Shown: in pieces, positions 7,877-15,687 of the stretch
Layout of the letters: each line of letters starts with the position of its first letter
Numbering within the stretch: the stretch's first letter is position 1
Virus record (IMG/VR): IMGVR_UViG_3300042465_005916
Location: 1 to 37,247 of that record
DNA: 37,247 nt
Reading direction: 5' to 3' (one strand)
Source: a virus
Notes under the pieces: generated by a model
What the model saw: only the letters and a program-made list of their open reading frames with translations
What the model was told of the DNA's origin: nothing
Database searches by the model: none
Made by a program: the position numbers and the translations under genes

Positions 7877-8214
7877 TCACCAAACGCATCAAACCCGTCA
7901 CCGCCTACGGCTCATTGGGCCGCGTCCAGGCCACCCGCTACACCGTGCGCAGCATGGAAGACGACCTCTTCGGCTCCCTCGTGTTTAAGCACGAGCTGAT
8001 CACCGATGAAGGCCTGTTTGCCTGCGCCGCGTCGCACACATTCAAATACACCAGCGCCGACACCAGCGCCTTCACCGGCGTCAACGACAAAGGCGAGCTG
8101 ACCTGCACCTGGGACGCCAGCGCAGAAGGCGCGTACATCATCGTGGCGCAAGCACTTGGTTTTGAGTTTGAGCCAACAGTCGACGCGACCAAAGAATCCT
8201 TTTTCGAGGGCTGA
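7873..8214 (+). CDS. Hypothetical protein ahead of 959-aa structural protein
   Basis: A 113-aa protein of unknown family. The start is ATG at 7873, overlapping the amidase stop; the longer open frame reaching back to 7219 is a shadow of the membrane-protein genes. It looks beta-rich, with an aromatic/acidic middle (GELTCTWDASAEGAYIIVAQ) and no membrane segment or signal peptide. It ends 3 nt before the large structural gene, so a role with that product, for example as chaperone or adaptor, is reasonable but unproven. Confidence 0.6.
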   Translation: MITKRIKPVTAYGSLGRVQATRYTVRSMEDDLFGSLVFKHELITDEGLFACAASHTFKYTSADTSAFTGVNDKGELTCTWDASAEGAYIIVAQALGFEFEPTVDATKESFFEG

Positions 8215-8217
8215 TCG

Positions 8218-11097
8218 ATGACATTCGCACTAGCAACAGCGGTAGCAGGGGCGGGAACAGTCTCATGCGCTGGCACAACAACCGTAACAGGTAGCGGCAC
8301 AAACTTTGGCGCTTTTGCTGGTACTGCAAGACTTGGCGGAACGATCACCGTGGGTGGCGTGACAAAGACCATCACGGCCATTGCCTCCGCCACCTCGCTG
8401 ACGACCGATACAGCCTTTGGCACTTTCTCAGCGCAGGCGTACACAGGGCAGCGCGAGATTCTGCAAACTGGCACTGACACCATGAACACCAGTTTGGGTG
8501 CTGCTGCTGGTTTTACGATTACTAACCGTGGCGACCAATTACGCACGTTTGACGCTAACGGCCTTGACCTGACCATCAACGGCGTTTTGACGGTTGACAG
8601 CACGATAGCGCAACTGCGAAACAACACCACGACAAGCGGCTTAAAAATAGTTTCGACTGGTTCGGCAAGTGCTGAATTGATTATCAACGGGCGCAGGGCG
8701 GCGGCTAACAATGGCCCATTCCCTTATGCTGGTTTGGATTGGCTTGGCGCTAACGGTCAACTGATTATGCAGTTGCAAGGCACTGCAACATATCCCGCAA
8801 AGCTGACATTGCGCGATTCGTGCATTCGTTACGGCGCGGATTGGTTTACAACCAACTTAGGCCAATTCAGCACGATCACCACTGAGGGCGACACCTGCTG
8901 GATTTTGAACGCAAGCGGTAGCGGTACAAGCCAAGCCCGTTTACGCCTGAACAACACTACGCCATCTATCAACTTCACAGCCAACAAAACCTTCGTTGGC
9001 GTGTGGTTGAATTTTGGTGTGCCTCAAACCAGCTTGAAGGGCTACACCCCGATTGCAACTGATGGCCCTGAAATCAACTTGGCATCCGTGGCAGTGGCCT
9101 CTCGAATCGTTATTGAGGATTACGACACCACTTACATTCAAGCGGCCTATTACGCTGGCGCTCAAATTGTTCTATATGGTTCAGCATGGACACGCCTCAA
9201 AAACAACTTGCTAGGCACAAACATTGTTTGGCGTTCGGTTGCTGCTGTTAGCGGTCGGTTTAACGTGCTGGAATTTTCAAAGCAGATCACCATTCGAGCG
9301 CAAGACACAGCGGGTAATTTGTTGTCAGGCGGATATATGTATTATCAACCCGTAGGCGCAAACGTGGCGGGTATTCGTGCCAAAGGCATTACCACAGATA
9401 TTACTTTTGACCTGAGCCAGCAAGCAGTTGCAACAGTTGCAGGTGCGGCAACCAGCGAATTTGTTTATGCGTTGGATTGGGCAAACAGTAGTGTCAACGA
9501 AAGCACTTATGCTTATTTCTGCACTGGTACGACCAAGGGTGCTGAGACACACACTTTTTACTACAGTCAATATGGATACGACAAACAGCCGTTGGTTCTA
9601 AGTTTGGCGGGTAACGGCCCGGCGACCATTGCGGCTAACGGTTCACCTGCAACATATGTCAACGGTAGTTTGCCTACAACTGACAAAGTTATTGCTAACG
9701 CAGCGGCCATCACGGGCGTGACGTTCAACTTCAGCACTAAAACCATCACGGTCACGGGCATTCTGACAATCCAACAGATTTATGATGCCTATCAGTACCA
9801 ACTAAACCAGATTGCCAACCTGCAAACGGCTGACGAATGCACGGTGGCCAACGGCCAAACGTACTACGTGGGCTGGACGATCAACAACATCGGCACAATT
9901 AGCGCGGGGGCAAGCCTGACCACAATCCGCGCTGCAACGATCACCAACACCGGCACGATCACAGCCATCTACACCTCCAGCGCGGGCACTTCCTCCATCC
10001 TCACACTCAAAAAGGTCACCGCTGCAGGCGTGGCCGCCATCTGGCACCCCAGCACCACAGCCACCGAGCTTTTCCAGGCCAACGCCACCGGCAGCGCGGC
10101 GGACTACACCGTGTATTACCCACCCGGCTCTGTCGGCCTGGTCAAAAAATACGCCCGTGAGCTGTACGGCTTTCAGCGCGTGGAAGGCTCCATCACACTG
10201 GCCGCTGGCCTCAACGTGGTCGAGTTCATCGACATCCCTGATGTGGGCATCAGCGAGCCAGTGCAAGCCACCGTGGCCGCATACACCACCATCGAAGGCC
10301 CATCCAAGCGCTACGACCGCACGGCGGTTTTCCGGCTCACAGAGCAGGGCATCAAATTGGGCCAGATCGCCACCCGAAGCGGCACCAGTATCGAGGGCAC
10401 TTTCAGCGTCAAGGTGCGCGACGATGCGCCCGCCGTGTATTCGGTGCTGGGCAACGTCATCACGATCAAGGCCGCGAGCTACGACGCCGACGCCAAGTAC
10501 GTGAAAGAGGTGGTCACGGGCGGCGGCACCTTTACCGCGTTTGACACCGAGCTGATCGGCATCGACGTGGAAGACGCCAACGGCGACAGCTCTGTGAACG
10601 TGCAGGGCACTGTGGGCGGCCTGGTGGATGTGTGGAAGTGCGTGAACGGCACCATCAACGCCGACTATGCCACCGGCACCAAGATTGCCAGCAACATCAG
10701 CGCGGGCAAGTACCGCTTCACGGGCACCAGTGGCTTCAAGCTGATCTTCTACGACAAGAGCAGCCTGCTGGCCCGCGACTGCAGCATGAGCAAGGGCAAC
10801 TACGTGCTGGGCTGGTACGTCTACGACCAAGCCACGGGCGGCCTGACGCAAAGCCAGAACACCGACTTCGCCACCATGGTCAGCAAGGTGAATGACATCT
10901 TTGCCGACGTGAACAGCGTGACCAACGGCTTTGTTGAGGCCACCGACAACCTGCACGCAATTCGGGCGGCGGTGGACACCAAGCCCACGCTGGCCGAAAT
11001 TGCAGCCACCACCATCAACGCCAACATTGTCCAGGTCAACGAAGTGCCCGTGGGCGGCACTGGTGCCGAGGGTGACGAATGGGGCCCGTCCGCATGA
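8218..11097 (+). CDS. 959-aa beta-rich surface/fiber-like protein in head module
   Basis: A long Thr/Ala/Gly/Asn-rich protein with no cysteine clusters or enzyme motif. Residues 10-80 form a GTTTVTGSGTNFGAF-type beta domain that recurs in phage fibers and surface proteins. About 80-560 is rich in short beta strands and is probably a beta-helix or stacked beta-sandwich. The C-terminal 350 residues look like further beta domains with a short helical end. The first 1.6 kb is AT-richer than the rest: 27 of 60 G/C at 9121-9180 against 39 of 60 at 10561-10620. That suggests a swapped-in domain. A head decoration, head fiber or adhesin role is inferred from composition and from position between portal and capsid genes. 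Confidence 0.7.
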   Translation: MTFALATAVAGAGTVSCAGTTTVTGSGTNFGAFAGTARLGGTITVGGVTKTITAIASATSLTTDTAFGTFSAQAYTGQREILQTGTDTMNTSLGAAAGFTITNRGDQLRTFDANGLDLTINGVLTVDSTIAQLRNNTTTSGLKIVSTGSASAELIINGRRAAANNGPFPYAGLDWLGANGQLIMQLQGTATYPAKLTLRDSCIRYGADWFTTNLGQFSTITTEGDTCWILNASGSGTSQARLRLNNTTPSINFTANKTFVGVWLNFGVPQTSLKGYTPIATDGPEINLASVAVASRIVIEDYDTTYIQAAYYAGAQIVLYGSAWTRLKNNLLGTNIVWRSVAAVSGRFNVLEFSKQITIRAQDTAGNLLSGGYMYYQPVGANVAGIRAKGITTDITFDLSQQAVATVAGAATSEFVYALDWANSSVNESTYAYFCTGTTKGAETHTFYYSQYGYDKQPLVLSLAGNGPATIAANGSPATYVNGSLPTTDKVIANAAAITGVTFNFSTKTITVTGILTIQQIYDAYQYQLNQIANLQTADECTVANGQTYYVGWTINNIGTISAGASLTTIRAATITNTGTITAIYTSSAGTSSILTLKKVTAAGVAAIWHPSTTATELFQANATGSAADYTVYYPPGSVGLVKKYARELYGFQRVEGSITLAAGLNVVEFIDIPDVGISEPVQATVAAYTTIEGPSKRYDRTAVFRLTEQGIKLGQIATRSGTSIEGTFSVKVRDDAPAVYSVLGNVITIKAASYDADAKYVKEVVTGGGTFTAFDTELIGIDVEDANGDSSVNVQGTVGGLVDVWKCVNGTINADYATGTKIASNISAGKYRFTGTSGFKLIFYDKSSLLARDCSMSKGNYVLGWYVYDQATGGLTQSQNTDFATMVSKVNDIFADVNSVTNGFVEATDNLHAIRAAVDTKPTLAEIAATTINANIVQVNEVPVGGTGAEGDEWGPSA

Positions 11098-11312
11098 GCC
11101 GCCTGAGCAGCTGGGCCAAGAGCTGGGCCTACACCTGGAAGAACACCTGGGGCAAGGTGAGCGAAGACACCACCGCCGCTGGTGGCGTCAAGCACAAACG
11201 CCGCCGCCCCCTGCGCATTGGTGCGCCCTGGGTGTGGATGCCGCCACCCGCGCCCCTGCGCCGCAACCGCCGCCGCCGCGATGCCGAGCTGCTTTGCTTC
11301 ATGCACCCGTGA
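11094..11312 (+). CDS. Small basic Trp/Arg-rich protein
   Basis: A 72-aa protein starting at ATG 11094 and overlapping the stop of the 959-aa protein. The N-terminus is Trp/Lys-rich (LSSWAKSWAYTWKNTWGKV) and could be an amphipathic membrane-binding helix. The rest is strongly basic with Pro and Arg runs. No family is recognised. The tight overlap suggests it works with the large upstream product. Its stop lies just inside the second stem-loop repeat, so transcription or RNA stability may change here. Such an Arg-rich short frame in GC-rich DNA could also be fortuitous, hence the moderate confidence. Confidence 0.5.
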   Translation: MSRLSSWAKSWAYTWKNTWGKVSEDTTAAGGVKHKRRRPLRIGAPWVWMPPPAPLRRNRRRRDAELLCFMHP

Positions 11313-11344
11313 GCGTCAACCACTTTGTTTGACCAGTTGACGCT
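11312..11344 (+). repeat. Stem-loop direct repeat, copy 2
   Basis: Second copy of the repeat at 3845. Here the pairing is perfect: AGCGTCAAC (11312-11320) and GTTGACGCT (11336-11344) form a 9-bp stem with a 15-nt loop. It lies in the only gap of the head module, 34 nt before the protease-capsid start. The two copies have the same orientation and bracket exactly the block gpW-portal-membrane cassette-959-aa protein. No T-run follows. Confidence 0.85.
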
Positions 11345-11377
11345 TGCCCCAATTTAATCCACGCAAAGGCCACACAC

Positions 11378-13276
11378 ATGACCACCGCAACACACCTGAG
11401 CGCCGAGCGAATCGGCCAGATCAACCAAGACAAGCGCAGCGTGCGCGGCCTGGTGGTCGAACGCGCCGCCATCGACGAAACCGCCCGCACCGCCACTTTG
11501 GCCTTTGCCAGTGAGCAGCCTTATGAGCGGTGGTGGGGCATCGAGATTTTGGACTGCACCCCCAGCGCCATGGACACCAGCCGCCTGCGCTCGGGTGCAA
11601 ACCTTTTATGCGACCACGACACCCGAGATGTCGTTGGCGTTATCGAATCTGTCGAAATCGGCCCCGACCGGGTAGGTCGAGCCGTGGTGCGCTTTGGCAA
11701 AAGCGTTCGCGCAGAGGAAGTGTGGCAAGACGTGCGCGACGGCATCCGCCGCAACGTGTCTGTCGGCTACATGATCAACGAGGCATTACTCGAGAGCACA
11801 AAGGATGGTGTGGAAACCTACCGCGTGACCTCTTGGACGCCTTACGAAGTTTCGCTGGTCTCCGTGCCAGCTGACGCCAGCGTTGGCGTGGGCCGCAGCC
11901 AAGACCCCGACACAGCAGCCCCCGCTGCCGTGACCGAGGCCACTTTGCCCGAGCCCGTGCCTGCAGAGCGCACCGCCCCAACCGTTATCACCCCCTCCAT
12001 CAAATCGAAGGAAAAGAAAATGACCGATCCCGTCATCGAAGTCGTCGACCAGCGCAACCACGCCGCCGACATCACCAAAATCGCAGCCTCCATTCCCGGC
12101 GGCGCTGAGCTGGCCATGAAGTCCATTCAGGCTGGCCACACTGTGGAGCAGTTCCAGGCCGAAGCCCTGCGCGTCATGAGCACCAAGCCCGTGGCCACTG
12201 CAGACATTGGCATGGACCAAAAAGAAGTCAAGCAATACAGCTTGATGCGCGCCCTGAACGCCCTGAGCAACCCCGGCGACCAAGCCGCCCAACGCGCCGC
12301 CGCTTTTGAGCGCGAGTGCTCCGAAGCTCAAGCCAAAGTGCTGGGCAAGTCGGCCCGCGGCCTGTTTGTGCCCAACGAAGTGCAAAAGCGCGACCTGTTG
12401 GTCGGCACGCCCACAGCCGGTGGCAACACCGTGGCCACAGACTTGTTGTCTGGCAGCTTCATCGACATCTTGCGCAACGCCATGGTCATCAACCGCATGG
12501 GCACCCGCATGATGACTGGCTTGGTCGGCCAAGTCGCCATCCCCAAGCAAACTGGCTCTGCCACAGCTTATTGGGTGGCAGAAAACGCCGCGCCAACTGA
12601 GTCGCAGCAGTCGTTCGGCCAAGTCACCATGACACCCAAGACCGTGGGCGCATGGACTGACATTTCCCGCCGCCTGTTGTTGCAGTCGAGCATCGCTGTG
12701 GAGAGCTTGGTGCAAACCGACCTGGCCACCGTGTTGGGCTTGGCCATCCAGCAAGCCGCCATCAACGGCTCTGGCGCGTCTAACCAGCCTTCCGGCCTGA
12801 TGACCCTGTTGACCACACCTGCAGTGGTGGGCGGCACCAACGGCGCAGCACCTACATGGGCGCACGTGGTCGCTCTGGAAACAGCCATCAGCTCGGCCAA
12901 CGCCGATGTGGGCACTCTGGGCTACCTGACCAACGCCAAGGTGCGCGGCAAGCTCAAGTCCACAGAGAAGTTCACCACTTCCAACGGACAGCCGATCTAC
13001 GAAGCCGGCAACACACCGCTGAACGGTTACCAAACCGCCATCACCAACGCCGTGCCATCCAACATCACCAAGGGCACAGGCACCAACCTGTCGGCCATGT
13101 TGTTCGGCAACTGGGCTGATTTGATGATCGGCATGTGGGGCAGCTTGGACCTGATGGTGGACCCTTACACCGGCTCCACAGCAGGCACCGTGCGCGTCGT
13201 GGCTTTGCAAGACGTCGATGTGGCCGTGCGCAACCTCGAATCGTTCGCATCGTTCGTGGACGTGATCACCGCCTGA
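11378..13276 (+). CDS. Prohead protease - major capsid protein fusion (HK97 fold)
   Basis: A 632-aa polyprotein. Residues 1-180 are an HK97-type (S78) prohead protease: catalytic His80 in LLCDH, Ser128 in RRNVSVGYM and the acidic Glu157 in TSWTPYEVSLVSVP. About 180-330 is a Pro/Glu-rich linker and helical scaffold (delta) region. About 330-632 is the HK97-fold major capsid protein (for example SGSFIDILRNAMVINRMGTR, and the MLFGNWADLMIGMWG segment). The protease would process itself and the scaffold during maturation. An in-frame ATG with a strong ribosome binding site at 12020 can give scaffold-capsid alone, which would supply the large excess of capsid over protease that a head needs. Confidence 0.92.
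   Translation: MTTATHLSAERIGQINQDKRSVRGLVVERAAIDETARTATLAFASEQPYERWWGIEILDCTPSAMDTSRLRSGANLLCDHDTRDVVGVIESVEIGPDRVGRAVVRFGKSVRAEEVWQDVRDGIRRNVSVGYMINEALLESTKDGVETYRVTSWTPYEVSLVSVPADASVGVGRSQDPDTAAPAAVTEATLPEPVPAERTAPTVITPSIKSKEKKMTDPVIEVVDQRNHAADITKIAASIPGGAELAMKSIQAGHTVEQFQAEALRVMSTKPVATADIGMDQKEVKQYSLMRALNALSNPGDQAAQRAAAFERECSEAQAKVLGKSARGLFVPNEVQKRDLLVGTPTAGGNTVATDLLSGSFIDILRNAMVINRMGTRMMTGLVGQVAIPKQTGSATAYWVAENAAPTESQQSFGQVTMTPKTVGAWTDISRRLLLQSSIAVESLVQTDLATVLGLAIQQAAINGSGASNQPSGLMTLLTTPAVVGGTNGAAPTWAHVVALETAISSANADVGTLGYLTNAKVRGKLKSTEKFTTSNGQPIYEAGNTPLNGYQTAITNAVPSNITKGTGTNLSAMLFGNWADLMIGMWGSLDLMVDPYTGSTAGTVRVVALQDVDVAVRNLESFASFVDVITA
12008..12022 (+). promoter_or_regulatory. Internal ribosome binding site and start for capsid alone
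   Basis: AAGGAAAA followed by AATG lies inside the fused gene, 5-6 nt before the in-frame ATG at 12020 (codon 215, sequence MTDPVIEVVDQ). Translation from here gives a 418-aa scaffold-plus-capsid protein without the protease domain. This resembles the lambda C/Nu3 nested arrangement. The purine-rich string stands out from the C-rich surrounding codons and falls exactly in the linker between domains, which supports real use. Confidence 0.65.
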
Positions 13277-13282
13277 TCGGCA

Positions 13283-13603
13283 GTGCAGGCAACCCCATCA
13301 CCCAAGGCCCAAAGCGTGTTCACCGAATCATTCGATGTGTTTTTTGAAGAAAGCGAGTTTGCCGTCACGGCGCTCGTGGACGGACAAAACATGTCGGTGA
13401 TTTTCGACGCCGCTTACGCCCTGGGCGATGTGGGGCCCTATGGCATGAGCAGCGTGGCGCCCATCGTCACGCTGCCCACTGCCAAAGTGCCCGCCGACCC
13501 CATCGGCAAGCCCGTCGTGGTCAACGGCAAAAGCTACCTGGTCACCGTGCACCAGCCTGACGGAACAGGCGTGAGCACTTTGACTCTGGAGGCCGCCACA
13601 TGA
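13283..13603 (+). CDS. Head-tail joining protein (gpFII-like)
   Basis: A 106-aa beta-rich protein directly after the capsid gene, where lambda-type phages encode FII or a head-closure protein. The second half (GKPVVVNGKSYLVTVHQPDG then TGVSTLTLE) matches the compact beta-barrel style of those proteins, including the final strand ending in LE. The start is GTG at 13283, 6 nt after the capsid stop, with no clear ribosome binding site; a later GTG at 13319 would shorten it by 12 residues. It overlaps the tail terminator gene by 4 nt. Role inferred from size, place and fold style. Confidence 0.65.
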   Translation: MQATPSPKAQSVFTESFDVFFEESEFAVTALVDGQNMSVIFDAAYALGDVGPYGMSSVAPIVTLPTAKVPADPIGKPVVVNGKSYLVTVHQPDGTGVSTLTLEAAT

Positions 13604-14031
13604 CCACCGTGTTTGCCAATGTCGTTGGCTCGATGGTGACTGCGCTGAGCGCGGGCACCACTGTCAGCCCCAACATCAGCCGCGCCCGCATCAAGCCGCT
13701 GGCCGCTGAGTGGGCCACCGCTGTGGTGGTGCGCCTGCAAGAGTCGCAGTTTGAGCGCCTGGCCATCTTTGGTGCGCCCATCAACACCGACACACTGGTG
13801 GTGGTGGAGTGCTACGCCCGCAGCACCAGCCTGTCGCCTGACTTGGCGGTCGATGCCGTCATGCAGGCAGCTTATGCCCGCCTGGCCGCCGACCCCACGC
13901 TGGGCGGCACCGTGGCCGACTGTCAGCTGCAAGCCATCAACTTCGACTTCGACCACGAACAAGACCGCATGGGCTGCGCGCTCATGACCTACCTCATCCG
14001 CCACCGCACCCAATCACTCAACCTGGAGTAA
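13600..14031 (+). CDS. Tail terminator protein (gpU-like)
   Basis: A 143-aa alpha/beta protein in the gpU position between head joining and tail tube genes. It has the pattern of a tail terminator: a helix near the N-terminus, strands such as TDTLVVVECYAR, a helix VDAVMQAAYARLAADPTL, and final strands (DRMGCALMTYLIRHRT). In this family it forms the hexameric ring that stops tail-tube growth and joins to the head. The start overlaps the previous stop (ATGA) and the end is 2 nt before the tube gene. Confidence 0.7.
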   Translation: MTTVFANVVGSMVTALSAGTTVSPNISRARIKPLAAEWATAVVVRLQESQFERLAIFGAPINTDTLVVVECYARSTSLSPDLAVDAVMQAAYARLAADPTLGGTVADCQLQAINFDFDHEQDRMGCALMTYLIRHRTQSLNLE

Positions 14032-14033
14032 CC

Positions 14034-14990
14034 ATGCCCCGCTATATCCGCAACACCGCCCTGCTGGCCAAGATCGAAACCACCGAGGGCACCGACGCCA
14101 CACCCACAGGCGCGGCCAACGCGCTTTTGATCAGCGATGTGACCATCAACCCGCTCAACGCCCAAAACGTCGACCGCTCCATCGTGCGCCCCTATTTCGG
14201 TGCGTCTGAGCAACTGGTGGGCACCGCTTATGTCTCCATCGACTTCACCGTCGAGCTGGCAGGCAGCGGCACCGCCGCCACCGCCGCCCCATGGGGTGCG
14301 CTGCTGGTGGCTTGCGGCTTTGTCGAATCGGGCACCACCCACAAACAATACGCCCCCGACACCCCCAGCAACCAAAAGAGCGCCACGCTGTACTACTACG
14401 ACGATGGCGTGCTGCACAAACTGCTGGGCGCAAAAGGCACCTTCAAGATGCAAATGGGCATTGGCGAGCGGCCCACACTGGCTTTCAGCTTCACCGGCAA
14501 AGACGGCGGCGTGACCGCTGTGGCCAACCCCACCACCACGCTCACCGCCTGGAAGCAACCCATCGTCATCACCGACCCCAACACGGGCGACGTCAAGTTT
14601 GGCGCAAGCTACGCCGCTGGCGTGGTCACGGGTGGCAGCACCTACGTGAGCCAAGGCCTGCAGCTCGACATCGGCAACGCCGTGCAATACACCCCGCTGC
14701 TGGGCGCTGAATACATCGACATCACCGACCGCGCTGTCACCGGCTCCATCCAGCTCGACCTGACTGGCGCACAGGAAGTGACCCTGATGACCAGCGTGAA
14801 GAGCAACACCCTGCAGGCCGTGAGCTTGGAGCACGGCACCGCCGCTGGCTCCATCGTCGGCGTGCACATGGCCGCTGTGCAGCTGATCAACCCGACCAAG
14901 GCCGACGCCAACGGTCGCCGCCTGATCGGCTTCGACACCCGCAGCGTGCCCGTTGCTGGAAACGACGACCTGATCATCTACAGCAAGTAA
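14034..14990 (+). CDS. Major tail tube protein
   Basis: A 318-aa beta-rich protein that forms the stacked rings of the siphovirus tail tube. Features seen: an N-terminal arm (RYIRNTALLAKIETTEGTDA) typical of this group of tube proteins, two beta-sandwich halves, and a central segment GAKGTFKMQMGIGERPTLAF. Codon use is strongly GC-biased like other highly expressed structural genes here. It lies between the tail terminator and the frameshifted chaperone pair, the standard order. A 29-nt gap with ccgagag follows before the chaperone gene. Confidence 0.85.
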   Translation: MPRYIRNTALLAKIETTEGTDATPTGAANALLISDVTINPLNAQNVDRSIVRPYFGASEQLVGTAYVSIDFTVELAGSGTAATAAPWGALLVACGFVESGTTHKQYAPDTPSNQKSATLYYYDDGVLHKLLGAKGTFKMQMGIGERPTLAFSFTGKDGGVTAVANPTTTLTAWKQPIVITDPNTGDVKFGASYAAGVVTGGSTYVSQGLQLDIGNAVQYTPLLGAEYIDITDRAVTGSIQLDLTGAQEVTLMTSVKSNTLQAVSLEHGTAAGSIVGVHMAAVQLINPTKADANGRRLIGFDTRSVPVAGNDDLIIYSK

Positions 14991-15019
14991 CAAAAACAAA
15001 CCCGAGAGACAACCCGCGC

Positions 15020-15349
15020 ATGTTCAAGCTCAACCCCAAACCCACCTTCACCGCGCCCGTGGCGCTGTCCGTGCCCGGCTTGTCCGAGCCGTTGGAGGTG
15101 TTGTTCACCTTCAAGCACAAAGGCAAAGACGCCCTGGGCAAGTGGGTGGCCACCGCCACGCAAAAGATGGACGCCGAAGCCTTGGGCGAGGTGGTTTGCG
15201 GCTGGGCTGGTGTGAAAGACGAAGACGGCAAGGATGTGCCCTACACCCTGACCGCTTTATCTGACCTGCTGGAAAACTACTCGGCCAGCCAGGGCGAGAT
15301 TTTCCGGGCCTACCTGCGCGAGTTGACCGAGGCGAAACGAAAAAACTGA
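15020..15349 (+). CDS. Tail assembly chaperone, short form (gpG-like)
   Basis: A 109-aa protein in the gpG position between tail tube and tape measure. These chaperones coat the tape measure and recruit tube subunits during assembly and are not in the virion. It has an N-terminal beta domain and a helical C-terminal part (LSDLLENYSASQGEIFRAYL). The stop at 15347-15349 directly follows a slippery heptamer, so most ribosomes make this short form and a few continue in the -1 frame. It cooperates with the tape measure gene downstream. Confidence 0.85.
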   Translation: MFKLNPKPTFTAPVALSVPGLSEPLEVLFTFKHKGKDALGKWVATATQKMDAEALGEVVCGWAGVKDEDGKDVPYTLTALSDLLENYSASQGEIFRAYLRELTEAKRKN

Positions 15350-15681
15350 TACAGGCTGCAAAGAAACTGGTCGAGGGCTTTGACGATGTTGAGGCCACCG
15401 ACAAAGCCCTTGCAGCCTTTGGACTCAAGGCCGAAAAGCCCCAAGAGCCTGACCACCTGGACATCTGGCCCGAAAACGTCGAGCCCTTTGCGGTGTTCAA
15501 GGCCATGGCCACGCAGTGGAGCGTGGGCATGAATGGGCCGGTGGGCCTGCGCATGGAGGCCATGGCCTTTATGTTGGAGATGCAAGAGGTGCCCAAGGCC
15601 GACTGGCCCGAAGTCACCAAAGCCGTGCAAGTGATGGAACGCGAAACCTTGCGCCTGTGGCGCAAACAAAATGGGGCCTGA
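15020..15681 (+). CDS. Tail assembly chaperone, -1 frameshift fusion (gpGT-like)
   Basis: By a -1 shift at 15340-15346 the 109-aa short form is extended by 111 residues read from 15346 to the stop at 15679-15681, giving a 220-aa fusion. The -1 frame is fully open from before the short-form stop and encodes a helical domain (IQAAKKLVEGFDDVEATDKA near its start, then VFKAMATQWSVGMNGPVGLR). The only ATG of that part lies well inside the domain, so independent translation would lose its first 40-odd residues. The ratio of short to long form is important in lambda; I cannot judge it here. It ends 6 nt before the tape measure start. Confidence 0.8.
15340..15346 (+). promoter_or_regulatory. Slippery heptamer A AAA AAC for -1 frameshift
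   Basis: In the zero frame the codons are CGA AAA AAC TGA. The heptamer A AAA AAC is the classical strong bacterial -1 slippery sequence, and after slipping the reading continues AAA AAA CTG ATA. The stop codon follows immediately, which adds pausing. I did not identify a convincing downstream stem by eye. Confidence 0.88.
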
Positions 15682-15687
15682 CAGCAA

